Assembly (NCBI GenBank): GCA_963553325.1
Contig: CAUVOF010000013.1
Coordinates: forward strand, 1-31,109
Direction of reading: 5' to 3'
From: Cardiobacterium sp963553325
GTDB lineage: Bacteria; Pseudomonadota; Gammaproteobacteria; Cardiobacteriales; Cardiobacteriaceae
DNA: 31,109 nt
Shown here: piece after piece, positions 1 through 6,878 of the stretch
Position numbering within the stretch: position 1 is the stretch's first letter
Layout of the letters: every line of letters starts with the position of its first letter
Position numbers and translations under genes: made by a program
Notes under the pieces: model-generated
Told to the model about the DNA's origin: nothing
What the model saw: the letters and a program-made list of their open reading frames with translations, nothing else
Database searches by the model: none

Positions 1-83
1 ACGCGCTCGACTATGATGCGTTTGCGCGTAATGTGGAAATGTTGCGCGCCTTGCAGCAGGAGCGGCTGGCTGCCGCGCCATAA
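1..83 (+). CDS. C-terminal end of an unidentified protein (partial)
   Basis: The window opens inside a plus-strand reading frame that ends at TAA 81-83. The visible 26 residues end in an alpha-helical, Leu/Arg/Glu-rich tail (MLRALQQERLAAAP). Too little remains to assign a family. It converges on lolA, and a shared hairpin separates the two stop codons, which supports it being a real gene end. Confidence 0.6.
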   Translation, partial: ALDYDAFARNVEMLRALQQERLAAAP

Positions 84-102
84 AAACGGCGGATAAAAAT
101 TT

Positions 103-121
103 GGGGGCGCTTTGCGCCCCC
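103..121. terminator. Bidirectional terminator between convergent genes
   Basis: An 8-bp perfect GC stem (GGGGGCGC/GCGCCCCC) with a TTT loop. A-rich sequence lies on the left and TTCTTATTT on the right, so it can end transcription from both the left-hand partial gene and lolA. Confidence 0.8.
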
Positions 122-138
122 TTCTTATTTGTGGCAAA

Positions 139-1080
139 TCACTGCCCGACCACATCTACACCTGGCGGCGGGGTAAATTCAAATTGTTTGGCGGGAATGC
201 CAACGTTGCGCTGCATGTTGTGGAAGGCAAGCACCGTTTGGTTGCTGCCGCCGTCAATCATCACCGCGCTGATGGCGTTTCCTTCCAGCACGACCCAGAG
301 GGCATCGTATTCTTCCTGTTTTTTCTTCGGCTTGAGGCGGTAGGCGACGCCATTGGCGGCGTATTTTTGCAGGCGCGGCGGCACGAGATTCTGCACGGTG
401 CGGTTAATTTGGAAGTTGCGCGAGATGTTGTCGTCGCCGTTTAACAGCTCAACGGCAACGTCGCCGACCAGCTCGTTGCGGTTGCGGATGCTGATTTGCT
501 CTAGCTCAATGTCGTAGTGATAGACCTTTTTGCCGTTACTGATGATTTTCTGCGGATGCGGGTTTTGGTAGTCCCAATAGAATTTGCCTGGCTTGGCAAC
601 CCACATTTGTCCCTGGCTGCTTTCGGTGCCGCGCTTGCTGTACACGCTTTGGGTGAAGCCCGCTTGCAGGTCTTTGGTGCCGCGCATGAAGGCGTCCAAG
701 GCGTTGGCGTCGTTGGCGGGTGTTTTTTCTGGCGCTTGGCTTGCGCTAGCAGCGGCAGTTGCTGTCGCCGCAGTTGCCGCAGCAGCGGTCGCAGGGGCGG
801 CGGGTTTGGCGATGCCGAAGGGGTTTTCACGGCTAGGGCCGCTGCTTTGCGGTGCGGCTGCCGGTTTTTTTGCAGGCGCAGCTTTTTGGTTGTCTTGGCT
901 GGCAGGTTTTGCGGCAGGCGCTTTTTTGCTGTCTTTGCTAGCAGGTTTCGCGGCGGCTTTGCTGTCTTTACTCGCGCTTGCGGCTGGTTTTTTCGTGTCT
1001 TTTTTGCTGCTTTCCGCGGCGTGGGCGGCGGGCAGGGCGAGGGCGAACGCCAACAGGGTTACGGTTAGGGATTTTTTCAT
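139..1080 (-). CDS. lolA: Outer-membrane lipoprotein carrier protein LolA with a long K/A/P-rich linker
   Basis: Periplasmic chaperone that takes lipoproteins released by LolCDE and passes them to LolB at the outer membrane. The 313-aa product has a Sec signal peptide (about residues 1-21, AHA cleavage site), then about 100 residues of Lys/Ala/Pro/Ser low-complexity sequence, then a LolA core at about 125-313. The core contains the family's early GF.Q motif (LQAGFTQ), the 'KPGKFYWDY' strand and a C-terminal 'FEFTPPPGVDV' motif. LolA is normally about 200 aa, so the linker is the oddity. AAGGAA lies 5' of the ATG. It lies 100 bp downstream of hscC on the same strand and may share its transcript, though a TATAGT-like box lies at 1122-1127. 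The family call is firm; the function of the linker is unknown. Confidence 0.9.
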   Translation of the reverse strand: MKKSLTVTLLAFALALPAAHAAESSKKDTKKPAASASKDSKAAAKPASKDSKKAPAAKPASQDNQKAAPAKKPAAAPQSSGPSRENPFGIAKPAAPATAAAATAATATAAASASQAPEKTPANDANALDAFMRGTKDLQAGFTQSVYSKRGTESSQGQMWVAKPGKFYWDYQNPHPQKIISNGKKVYHYDIELEQISIRNRNELVGDVAVELLNGDDNISRNFQINRTVQNLVPPRLQKYAANGVAYRLKPKKKQEEYDALWVVLEGNAISAVMIDGGSNQTVLAFHNMQRNVGIPAKQFEFTPPPGVDVVGQ

Positions 1081-1180
1081 CAGAGGTTCCTTGCGGTTTG
1101 CAATGGTTGGGGTGGATGGAAACTATACGCGGCGGCGCTTTGCCCCACTTTGGGCGGCAGATGACAGCAGCGTAAGGTGG

Positions 1181-2884
1181 CTAGTCCCACGGCGTGTCGT
1201 CCATGTGGTTTAGATAGTCCTGCAATTCCTGCGCGGCATCGCGGATGATGCGTGCGTCCTGGCTGTTGAGGGCTGCGGTAAAGAGGGCGATGCGCTGGCC
1301 GATGTATTGCCGCTCGTCGCCAAGGCGCTGGGTGTAGAGGCGTTCGGCGCGGGCGAGCAGGGTGCGGTTTTCCGTCTGGTCGCGCGGGTGGATTTTCAGC
1401 GCCGCCAGTTTTTCGTGCGCCGCCTTGAGTGCCGCTTCGTCGAGGTTTTTGCCGCTGTTGTGGATGGTGAGCTGGTGCGTGCTGTCGTCGGCGGGCAGAT
1501 GCACGTCTATTTCAAGCAGGCCGCTGACGTCATAGGTGAAGCGCACTTCCACCGGCATTTCGTCGGGGTTGCTGTAATCGGGTAGCGGCACGTCAAGTTT
1601 GCCGAGAAGGATGTTGTCGCGCACCAAGTGCGCCTCGCCCTGGTAGATTTCAAAGCGCAGGTGGCTTTGCCGCGTCTGCACCGGGTAATAGGTATTCATG
1701 CGGCTCACTGGGATGACGGTGTTGCGCTCAATGATGGGGCTGAAGATGCCGTGTTCGTAGCGCTCATGCCCGGTTTGGATGCTGACATCGACGCCGAGCG
1801 AATAGGGGGCGACGTCGGTCATCACCACTTCTTCCAGCGCCTTGTCCTGCGCGACCAGCCCCGCCTGGATGGCGGCACCAATGGCGATGGTTTCGTCCGG
1901 GTTGAGACCGGTGGTCGGGAAGCGGCCAAAGAGACGCGCCACCGCCTTGCGCAGCACCGGCATGCGCGTCGCGCCGCCGACGAGAATGATGTCGTTGAGG
2001 TTGCCGGCGCGCACGTTCGCATCGCGCAATGCCTGCTCTATCGGGATGCGGCAGCGCTCTAGCAGCGGTTCGCAGCGCTTTTCCCAGTCATCAACGCTGA
2101 TGCGCCAAGTAAGCGGCGCGCCGTTATGGTTCACCAGCATTTCTGTATCGCCGCTGCCGAGCGCCTGTTTGGCACGTTCTGCGGCGGCATAGAGTGCACC
2201 CTGGGCGTCGGCGAGGTTGATGGCGCTGTGCGCCGCACGAAAGCCCTCTATCAGCAGTTCGGTGAAATCTTCGCCGCCGAGCATGTTGTCGCCGGCGCTA
2301 GCGCGCACTTCCATGATGCCGGCAAACATATCAAGCAGCGTTACGTCGAAGGTGCCGCCACCGAGGTCCAGCACGAGGAATTTCTGGTCGTCGCCGTTTT
2401 GGTGCAGGCCGTAGGCCATCGCCGCCGCGGTTGGTTCGTTGAGCAGGCGTTGCACGTGTAACCCCGCCAGTTCGGCGGCGTGGCGCGTCGCCTTGCGCTG
2501 GGTGTCGTTGAAGTAAGCGGGCACGGTGAGGACTGCCTCGCGCAGCGTCATGCCAAGCGCCGCTTCGGCATCGGCTTTAAGCGAACGCAGGACGAGGGCG
2601 GAAAGTTCTTCCGGGCTGTATTCATGCCCCTTGCCGAGGCGGTAACGCTTGCTGCTGCCCATGTAGCGCTTGAAGGCGGCGGCGGTGGCGGCGGGATGCG
2701 AGACGAGGCGTTCGCGCGCCGCCTGGCCGACGAGAATGCTGCCGTCGTCGTCAAGGCTGACCACCGACGGGGTAAGGACGCTGCCAAGCGCATTGCGGAT
2801 GAGTTGCGCCTTGCCGTCGTGCCAGTAAGCGACGAGGCTGTTGGTGGTGCCGAGGTCGATGCCGAGGATGGGTGCGGTGTTCAT
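1181..2884 (-). CDS. hscC: Hsp70-family chaperone HscC
   Basis: ATP-dependent Hsp70 chaperone of the HscC (YbeW) branch, 567 aa against about 556 in E. coli and shorter than DnaK. The nucleotide-binding domain has phosphate-1 GIDLGTTNS (8-16), NEPTAAAMAYG (about 149-159), phosphate-2 DLGGGTFDV (173-181) and a GGATRMP adenosine motif near 315. A substrate-binding domain follows at about 380-500, then a short helical lid ending DDTPWD, without DnaK's acidic EEVD-like tail. No J-domain partner gene is adjacent. The only J-like protein in the window (15195-16013) lacks HPD and so should not stimulate it. GGAG lies 5' of the start. It is divergent from the lipoprotein gene at 3010. Confidence 0.9.
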   Translation of the reverse strand: MNTAPILGIDLGTTNSLVAYWHDGKAQLIRNALGSVLTPSVVSLDDDGSILVGQAARERLVSHPAATAAAFKRYMGSSKRYRLGKGHEYSPEELSALVLRSLKADAEAALGMTLREAVLTVPAYFNDTQRKATRHAAELAGLHVQRLLNEPTAAAMAYGLHQNGDDQKFLVLDLGGGTFDVTLLDMFAGIMEVRASAGDNMLGGEDFTELLIEGFRAAHSAINLADAQGALYAAAERAKQALGSGDTEMLVNHNGAPLTWRISVDDWEKRCEPLLERCRIPIEQALRDANVRAGNLNDIILVGGATRMPVLRKAVARLFGRFPTTGLNPDETIAIGAAIQAGLVAQDKALEEVVMTDVAPYSLGVDVSIQTGHERYEHGIFSPIIERNTVIPVSRMNTYYPVQTRQSHLRFEIYQGEAHLVRDNILLGKLDVPLPDYSNPDEMPVEVRFTYDVSGLLEIDVHLPADDSTHQLTIHNSGKNLDEAALKAAHEKLAALKIHPRDQTENRTLLARAERLYTQRLGDERQYIGQRIALFTAALNSQDARIIRDAAQELQDYLNHMDDTPWD

Positions 2885-2913
2885 GGATGTAGCTCCGTGC
2901 GGGAAAGCCGCGG

Positions 2914-2942
2914 ATTATAGCCGCGCGGGCGTGCCGGCAAAA
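2914..2942 (-). promoter_or_regulatory. Probable sigma-70 promoter for hscC
   Basis: On the minus strand a perfect TATAAT lies at 2919-2914. The hexamer 17 bp upstream is a poor -35 (TTTTGC). It sits 30 bp before the hscC start codon in the divergent spacer. Confidence 0.4.
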
Positions 2943-3009
2943 CCGTTTACCGTTGCAAAATTGCCCGTTGCAAGGTAAAAGGCAGCCGCCTTCCAACCAC
3001 GAGAGACCC

Positions 3010-3570
3010 ATGAACCGCAACATCCTTCCCCTGCTTTTTGCCGCCCTCGCCCTCAGCGCCTGCAAACCGCCGCAAGCCACCGATAACATCAACCTCTGCA
3101 ACTACCTGCCGCCGCACAGCGAAGCCGCCCGCCTCGATGGCGCGGACATCCCGCGCTACAACGCCGCCGACGCCCGCATCAGCGCTGCCACCGCGCACGG
3201 CGACGACAGCAAACGCAAATACTGCGGCCAGACCTGGCGCAGCGCGGCGGATGATGCGGCAATGCAAAGCGCCATTGGCGCCGCCCTCGGCCAAGATTGG
3301 TACTACCGCGAAACCCTGCAAGAAGGCGACCTCAACATCGCCTTGTGGGAAACGCGCAGCGACTTCTGGCCGAAAAAACACTACGCGCTCACCACCGCCC
3401 CCGCCGCTGGCGACGCGCCACGGCTGATGCGCAGCACCTACATCGAAAATAACAGCAGCGACCTCAACGGCTCGGTGGTGTTCGGCATCATCGTCAGCCC
3501 GTTCCTCATCGTGCTTGCCATCATCGCGCCGCTCATTTGGCGCAAACGCCGCCGCGCGCGCAAAGGTTAA
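3010..3570 (+). CDS. Putative lipoprotein with a C-terminal membrane anchor, unknown function
   Basis: The 186-aa product starts with a type II signal peptide whose lipobox is LSAC (Cys about residue 18). The start at 3010 is chosen because upstream codons are not signal-like and GAGAGA precedes this ATG. The mature part is polar with several Cys and Trp residues and no family I recognise. It ends with a hydrophobic segment (about 155-175, FGIIVSPFLIVLAIIAPLIW) followed by RKRRRARK. A lipid anchor at one end and a positively flanked transmembrane helix at the other is unusual and would hold both termini at the inner membrane. The stop lies 10 bp before anmK, so the two are probably co-transcribed. 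Confidence 0.75.
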   Translation: MNRNILPLLFAALALSACKPPQATDNINLCNYLPPHSEAARLDGADIPRYNAADARISAATAHGDDSKRKYCGQTWRSAADDAAMQSAIGAALGQDWYYRETLQEGDLNIALWETRSDFWPKKHYALTTAPAAGDAPRLMRSTYIENNSSDLNGSVVFGIIVSPFLIVLAIIAPLIWRKRRRARKG

Positions 3571-3580
3571 GGCCGCCAGC

Positions 3581-4660
3581 ATGGTTGCCTACTACATCGG
3601 CATCATGACCGGCACCAGTCTTGACGGCATCGACGCCGCGCTCATTGGCGCAGAAGGCGGGCACTACCGCTACCTCGCCCACCACGAACAACCGCTACCA
3701 CCCGCATTGCGTGCCGCGTTGCAAGCGCTCTGCCAACCGGGCGACAACGAACTGCACCGTGCCGCCGTCGCTGCCTGGCAACACGCCGAAGCAAGCGCCG
3801 ATGCTGTCGCCGCGCTTCTGACAAAAACCGGCCTCACCGCGCGCGACATCACCGCCATTGGCGCGCACGGCCAGACCCTGCGCCACAGCCCGGACAGCGA
3901 CCCGCCTTACAGCATCCAGTTACAAAACCCGGCGCGCATCGCCGAACGCACTGGCATCGACACCATCGCCGATTTCCGCAGCCGCGACCTTGCCGCCGGT
4001 GGCCAGGGTGCACCGCTGGCGCCGCTGTTTCAGCGCGGCCTGCTTGGTGAGCATCCCGCCGTTCTCGTCAATATCGGCGGCATTGCCAACATCAGCCTGA
4101 TAGACGCCGCGCATTGCAGCGGCTACGACACCGGCCCCGGCAACGGCCTGATGGACGCCTGGATACAAGCGCAGCGCGGCCTGCCCTTTGACGAAAACGG
4201 CGACTGGGCGCGCAGCGGCACGCTTCTGCCCGACCTGCTCGCCCGCTGCCTCGCCGACCCGTATTTCCACCGTGCGCCGCCAAAAAGCAGCGGCCGTGAT
4301 TACTTCCACCTCGCCTGGCTCGCCCGCCACCTGCGCGGCGACGAAGCGCCCGCCGACGTGCAGCGCACCCTGCTTGAGCTCACCGCCCGCAGCATTACCG
4401 CTGCCATCGCCGCTGCCCGCCACGCGGGCGTGGTCTATCTCGCCGGCGGCGGCGCGAAAAACCGCTTGCTCGTTGCGCGCATCGCGGCAGAACTCGCTGG
4501 CATCGGCAAACACCTCGCGCCTTGTCCCATTCCGGTGCAGGCGCTGGAAGCGAGCGGCTTTGCCTGGCTGGCGGCGCAGTTTGTCGCCCATCGCCCGCTT
4601 GACCTTGACGCCATTACCGGCGGCCAAACGCGCATTTTGGGGGCGCTCTATCCTGCTTAA
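3581..4660 (+). CDS. anmK: Anhydro-N-acetylmuramic acid kinase AnmK
   Basis: Cytoplasmic peptidoglycan-recycling enzyme that cleaves the 1,6-anhydro ring of anhMurNAc and phosphorylates it to MurNAc-6-phosphate. The 359-aa protein (E. coli about 369) has the N-terminal ATP-binding GTSLDG (11-16), INIGGIANIS in the middle, DTGPGNGLMDAW with the probable catalytic base Asp183, and a late GGGAKN motif. ATG 3581 is the right start because the protein then begins at the family's usual position; the frame is open further upstream but overlaps the preceding gene. The partner enzyme AmpD lies 0.5 kb downstream on the opposite strand. Confidence 0.95.
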   Translation: MVAYYIGIMTGTSLDGIDAALIGAEGGHYRYLAHHEQPLPPALRAALQALCQPGDNELHRAAVAAWQHAEASADAVAALLTKTGLTARDITAIGAHGQTLRHSPDSDPPYSIQLQNPARIAERTGIDTIADFRSRDLAAGGQGAPLAPLFQRGLLGEHPAVLVNIGGIANISLIDAAHCSGYDTGPGNGLMDAWIQAQRGLPFDENGDWARSGTLLPDLLARCLADPYFHRAPPKSSGRDYFHLAWLARHLRGDEAPADVQRTLLELTARSITAAIAAARHAGVVYLAGGGAKNRLLVARIAAELAGIGKHLAPCPIPVQALEASGFAWLAAQFVAHRPLDLDAITGGQTRILGALYPA

Positions 4661-4680
4661 TGCGGTGTTTTTGGACGATG

Positions 4681-4786
4681 TATAGCAATCCATCGAAAGC
4701 TTCATACGGTGTTGTGTCGCCTCGCCGTACTATCTGTACTGTCTTCGGCGACACGCCTTGTCTGAAACTTTCGCTGTATCGCTATA
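4681..4786. repeat. MITE-like element with TATAGC terminal inverted repeats (full copy)
   Basis: A 106-bp element bounded by imperfect 19-bp inverted repeats: left TATAGCAATCCATCGAAAG, right (reverse complement) TATAGCGATACAGCGAAAG, 16 of 19 matching. It has no coding capacity. The core contains GTACTATCTGTACTGTCT. The outer TA dinucleotides could be a target duplication. Truncated or diverged relatives occur at 8128, 24247 and 28918. From memory, the core resembles a short repeat common in Neisseria genomes. Confidence 0.8.
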
Positions 4787-5071
4787 AAACGCTTTGGCGC
4801 GCGGGGTAAAGCGGAAAACTTCCGCCCAGTCGGCAAGCAGCTGATGGATGAAAAGGCAACGGTGGAAAACGCCAAGCCGGCCATCAGCGAGCTGGAACTG
4901 CCAAATATGGCGAAAGGCGAAAGCAGCGGCGGCGGTGTCAAGCTGGAAGCGAGCGCCACCATCAACGGCAAACCGGTTGAGGCGAAAATCGACAGCACCT
5001 TCACCCGCTTCCTTCGCGCCAAACCGACCAGCAACGAGCCGTTTAAGGCTGACGCACGTTTTGTCAAATAA
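4787..5071 (+). pseudogene. 3' remnant of an unidentified gene, cut by the MITE-like repeat
   Basis: Immediately after the right end of the 4681-4786 repeat an open frame runs to TAA 5069-5071. The first ATG is at 4844 and would give 75 aa, but no ribosome-binding site precedes it, and the frame upstream of that ATG still reads like protein (KAENFRPVGKQL). This suggests the 5' part of a longer gene has been lost. The tail is Lys/Glu/Ala-rich with a beta-like stretch (KLEASATINGKPVEAKID). I do not recognise the family. A strong terminator follows. A short functional gene cannot be excluded. Confidence 0.5.
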
Positions 5072-5089
5072 GCGCGTGTTGCATAAGAA

Positions 5090-5114
5090 AACCGCCCTCC
5101 GGGGCGGTTTTTTT
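5090..5114. terminator. Rho-independent terminator
   Basis: AACCGCCC/GGGCGGTT stem with a 4-nt loop and a run of seven T on the plus strand. It ends the remnant gene, and its A-run on the left may also serve ampD from the other side. The same hairpin sequence appears in the glgP terminator. Confidence 0.85.
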
Positions 5115-5166
5115 ATCGCTTGATGCTGTTCAAATTTCCCGTTCCGCTTCGCCGGGAAGGGGCTTT

Positions 5167-5718
5167 TCACTCAAGCAAGGTGCGGAAATAGTGCCAGTTA
5201 AACGCCGCGCCGGGGTCGCTTTTGCGGCCGGGGGCGATGTCGCTGTGGCCGCTGATGCGTGCCGGGGTGATGCGCGGGTGGCGGGCGATGATGGCGCGGG
5301 TGAGGCGGGCGAGCGCCTGGTATTGGCGCAGGGTGTAGGGCTGCTGGTCGCTGCCGTTGAGTTCAATGCCGATGCTGAAATCGTTGCAGTTTTCCCGCCC
5401 TTGGTAGTGGGAAACGCCGGCGTGCCAAGCGCGGTCGAGGGTAGAGACGTATTGCCGGATGCTGCCGTCGCGCAGGATGAGGAAATGGGCGGCGACGCGC
5501 AAATCGGCGATGCTGTCGAGATAGGGATGGTCATGGCGTAACGCGGGCAGTGTGCCGAGGAACAGCGCGTTAATGTAGCGCGCGCCGTGTTGTCCAGGCG
5601 GCAGGCTGATGTTGTGGATAACCAGCAGGCTGATGTCATCCGTCGCGGGGCGCGCGTTGTAATGCGGGCTGGCGAGGCGCACTGCGGCGTCCAGCCAGCC
5701 CTGCGGGTCGATGTGCAT
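5167..5718 (-). CDS. ampD: 1,6-anhydro-N-acetylmuramyl-L-alanine amidase AmpD
   Basis: Cytoplasmic zinc amidase that removes the stem peptide from anhydro-muropeptides during cell-wall recycling. In many Gram-negatives it thereby limits AmpC induction. It is 183 aa, the same as E. coli AmpD. Zinc ligands are visible: His35 (VIHN), His158 (SGHSDIAPGRKSDPG) and Asp168, with Lys166 in the same motif and a conserved WHAG near the middle. An N-acetylmuramoyl-L-alanine amidase 2 domain spans nearly the whole chain with no signal peptide. Its neighbour AnmK uses the sugar product of the same pathway. The gene upstream, 6 bp away, encodes a possible lysozyme inhibitor. Confidence 0.95.
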   Translation of the reverse strand: MHIDPQGWLDAAVRLASPHYNARPATDDISLLVIHNISLPPGQHGARYINALFLGTLPALRHDHPYLDSIADLRVAAHFLILRDGSIRQYVSTLDRAWHAGVSHYQGRENCNDFSIGIELNGSDQQPYTLRQYQALARLTRAIIARHPRITPARISGHSDIAPGRKSDPGAAFNWHYFRTLLE

Positions 5719-5724
5719 CGGGCG

Positions 5725-6546
5725 TTATTGGCCGGTGCTGATTTTCAGGTTGTATTTTGCCGTTTCTTTGCGGTTGGCAGCGGCGCGCATCATGTACACA
5801 CGCACGCGGTATTCGCCGCTTTGTTTGGCAACGCCGGTGTACTGGTTGCCGTTAATCGAGCCGTTGTGGATGGCTTCTTCGCCTTTCGGTGGCAGCAGGT
5901 TGAAATGGGTGCTTTTGTGGGCGCTGCTGAGCGAGACGTTAATCGCCTGTCCCTGTTTGATGCTTATCGGGTACTCGCTGGTTTCGCTGCCGGTGATATG
6001 GCCATTGATGTCGCGGTTGTCGCTGGGCGGCGGTACGACAGGCGCGGCTTTCGCTACCGCTTTGCCGGTGGTGATGGTCAGGTCGTAAGGCGCGGTTTCG
6101 TTGCGCTTGGCGGCGGATTGCAGCATGTAAACCTGCACGCGGTATTTGCCGCTTTGTTTGGTGGTGCCTTTGAACTGGTTGCCGTCGAGCGCGCTGTTGT
6201 GCAGCACTTCGTCGCCTTCCGGTGGCATCAGCAGGTAATGGGTGTCGCTGTGCGGTGTGCTGAGTTTGATGCTGAGGCTTTGTCCTTGTTGCAGGTTGAG
6301 CGGGTAGTCGGCGGTTTGCTCGCCGCTGATGCGTCCTTTGATTTGCTGGACGTCGTCGCTGTCGGTCTTGGTTGCGGCCGCCGCTGCCGGTTTTTTCTCG
6401 GCGCTGGCTTTTTTGCGCAGGGTGGTTTTTTTCTTGCCGCTTGCCTTGCTGATGGTCGCCTTGCCGCTGCTTGCCGTTTGTGCCAAGGCGGGTTCGGTCA
6501 GGGCAAAGGCGCCGAGACAGGCGAGGGCGATAAGGGTTTTCTTCAT
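5725..6546 (-). CDS. Exported protein with two tandem PliG-like (lysozyme-inhibitor-like) domains
   Basis: The 273-aa product has a Sec signal peptide (about 1-22, ALA cleavage), a Lys/Ala/Ser-rich linker (about 24-66) and two copies of a domain of about 93 residues (68-160 and 180-272). Each copy ends with the signature SG.YRV.VYM..AA.R.E.A.Y.L.I.TG and has a central N..GNQ.G element. The pattern matches my memory of the periplasmic g-type lysozyme inhibitor (PliG) family, which protects peptidoglycan from host lysozyme; two domains in one chain is unusual. The start at 6546 is preceded by AGGAG. The stop is 6 bp from ampD on the same strand, so an operon is likely. A generic beta-sandwich pre-peptidase-like domain is the main alternative. 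Confidence 0.65.
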   Translation of the reverse strand: MKKTLIALACLGAFALTEPALAQTASSGKATISKASGKKKTTLRKKASAEKKPAAAAATKTDSDDVQQIKGRISGEQTADYPLNLQQGQSLSIKLSTPHSDTHYLLMPPEGDEVLHNSALDGNQFKGTTKQSGKYRVQVYMLQSAAKRNETAPYDLTITTGKAVAKAAPVVPPPSDNRDINGHITGSETSEYPISIKQGQAINVSLSSAHKSTHFNLLPPKGEEAIHNGSINGNQYTGVAKQSGEYRVRVYMMRAAANRKETAKYNLKISTGQ

Positions 6547-6559
6547 TGGAATTCTCCTG

Positions 6560-6724
6560 TTAAAGGTTAGGGGACTTGCGGCGGCCGCCGAAGATTTGCA
6601 CGACGAGCGCCAACATGACGATGGTAGCACCTGCCCAATGCCAGGCGTTTAGCGGTTCATGAAGAATCAGCCAGCCAAGCAGCAGGGCGATGACCGGGAT
6701 AATCAGGGCAAGCGGGGGTAGCGC
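6560..6724 (-). pseudogene. C-terminal remnant of an EamA/DMT-family transporter
   Basis: The frame ending at 6560 encodes about 50 residues typical of the last two helices of EamA drug/metabolite transporters: a hydrophobic helix, LGWLILHEPLNAWHWAGA, a second helix and a short basic tail. The other eight helices are missing. Upstream of about 6724 the frame turns into unrelated sequence, so the gene was cut there, right next to the repeats that precede the AAA_14 ATPase. The exact breakpoint is an estimate. Confidence 0.7.
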
Positions 6725-6778
6725 GCGAGCAGGCGGCATTGTAGCGCGCTCTGCGGAAAATGCGCCTGCTGCGCTGCG

Positions 6779-6878
6779 GTTTGCATTGTGCTGCAAACTG
6801 TCGCGGAAAACGGTAGATGTTTGCATTACAATGAAAACTATCAGCCAAAACAGCAGGAATTTTCACCACAATGCAAAC
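6779..6878 (+). promoter_or_regulatory. Three 20-bp operator-like sites at exact 40-bp spacing over the ATPase start
   Basis: Site 1 (6779-6798) is GTTTGCATTGTGCTGCAAAC, with perfect 7-bp inverted arms. Site 2 (6819-6838) is GTTTGCATTACAATGAAAAC. Site 3 (6859-6878) reads as the same motif on the other strand (GTTTGCATTGTGGTGAAAAT) and contains the ATG at 6871. Start-to-start distance is 40 bp twice, and the 20-bp spacers share AAAAC and neighbouring positions. A TACAAT box at 6827-6832 lies inside site 2. This looks like an autoregulatory or iteron-type binding array. Confidence 0.7.

Noticed and set aside
4702..5170. Minus-strand open frames over the MITE and remnant gene
   Set aside because: They run through the repeat and the terminator hairpin and lack ribosome-binding sites.
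6779..6878. CRISPR-like array
   Set aside because: Only three short near-palindromic units, conserved spacers, overlap with a start codon and no cas genes; an operator or iteron array fits better.
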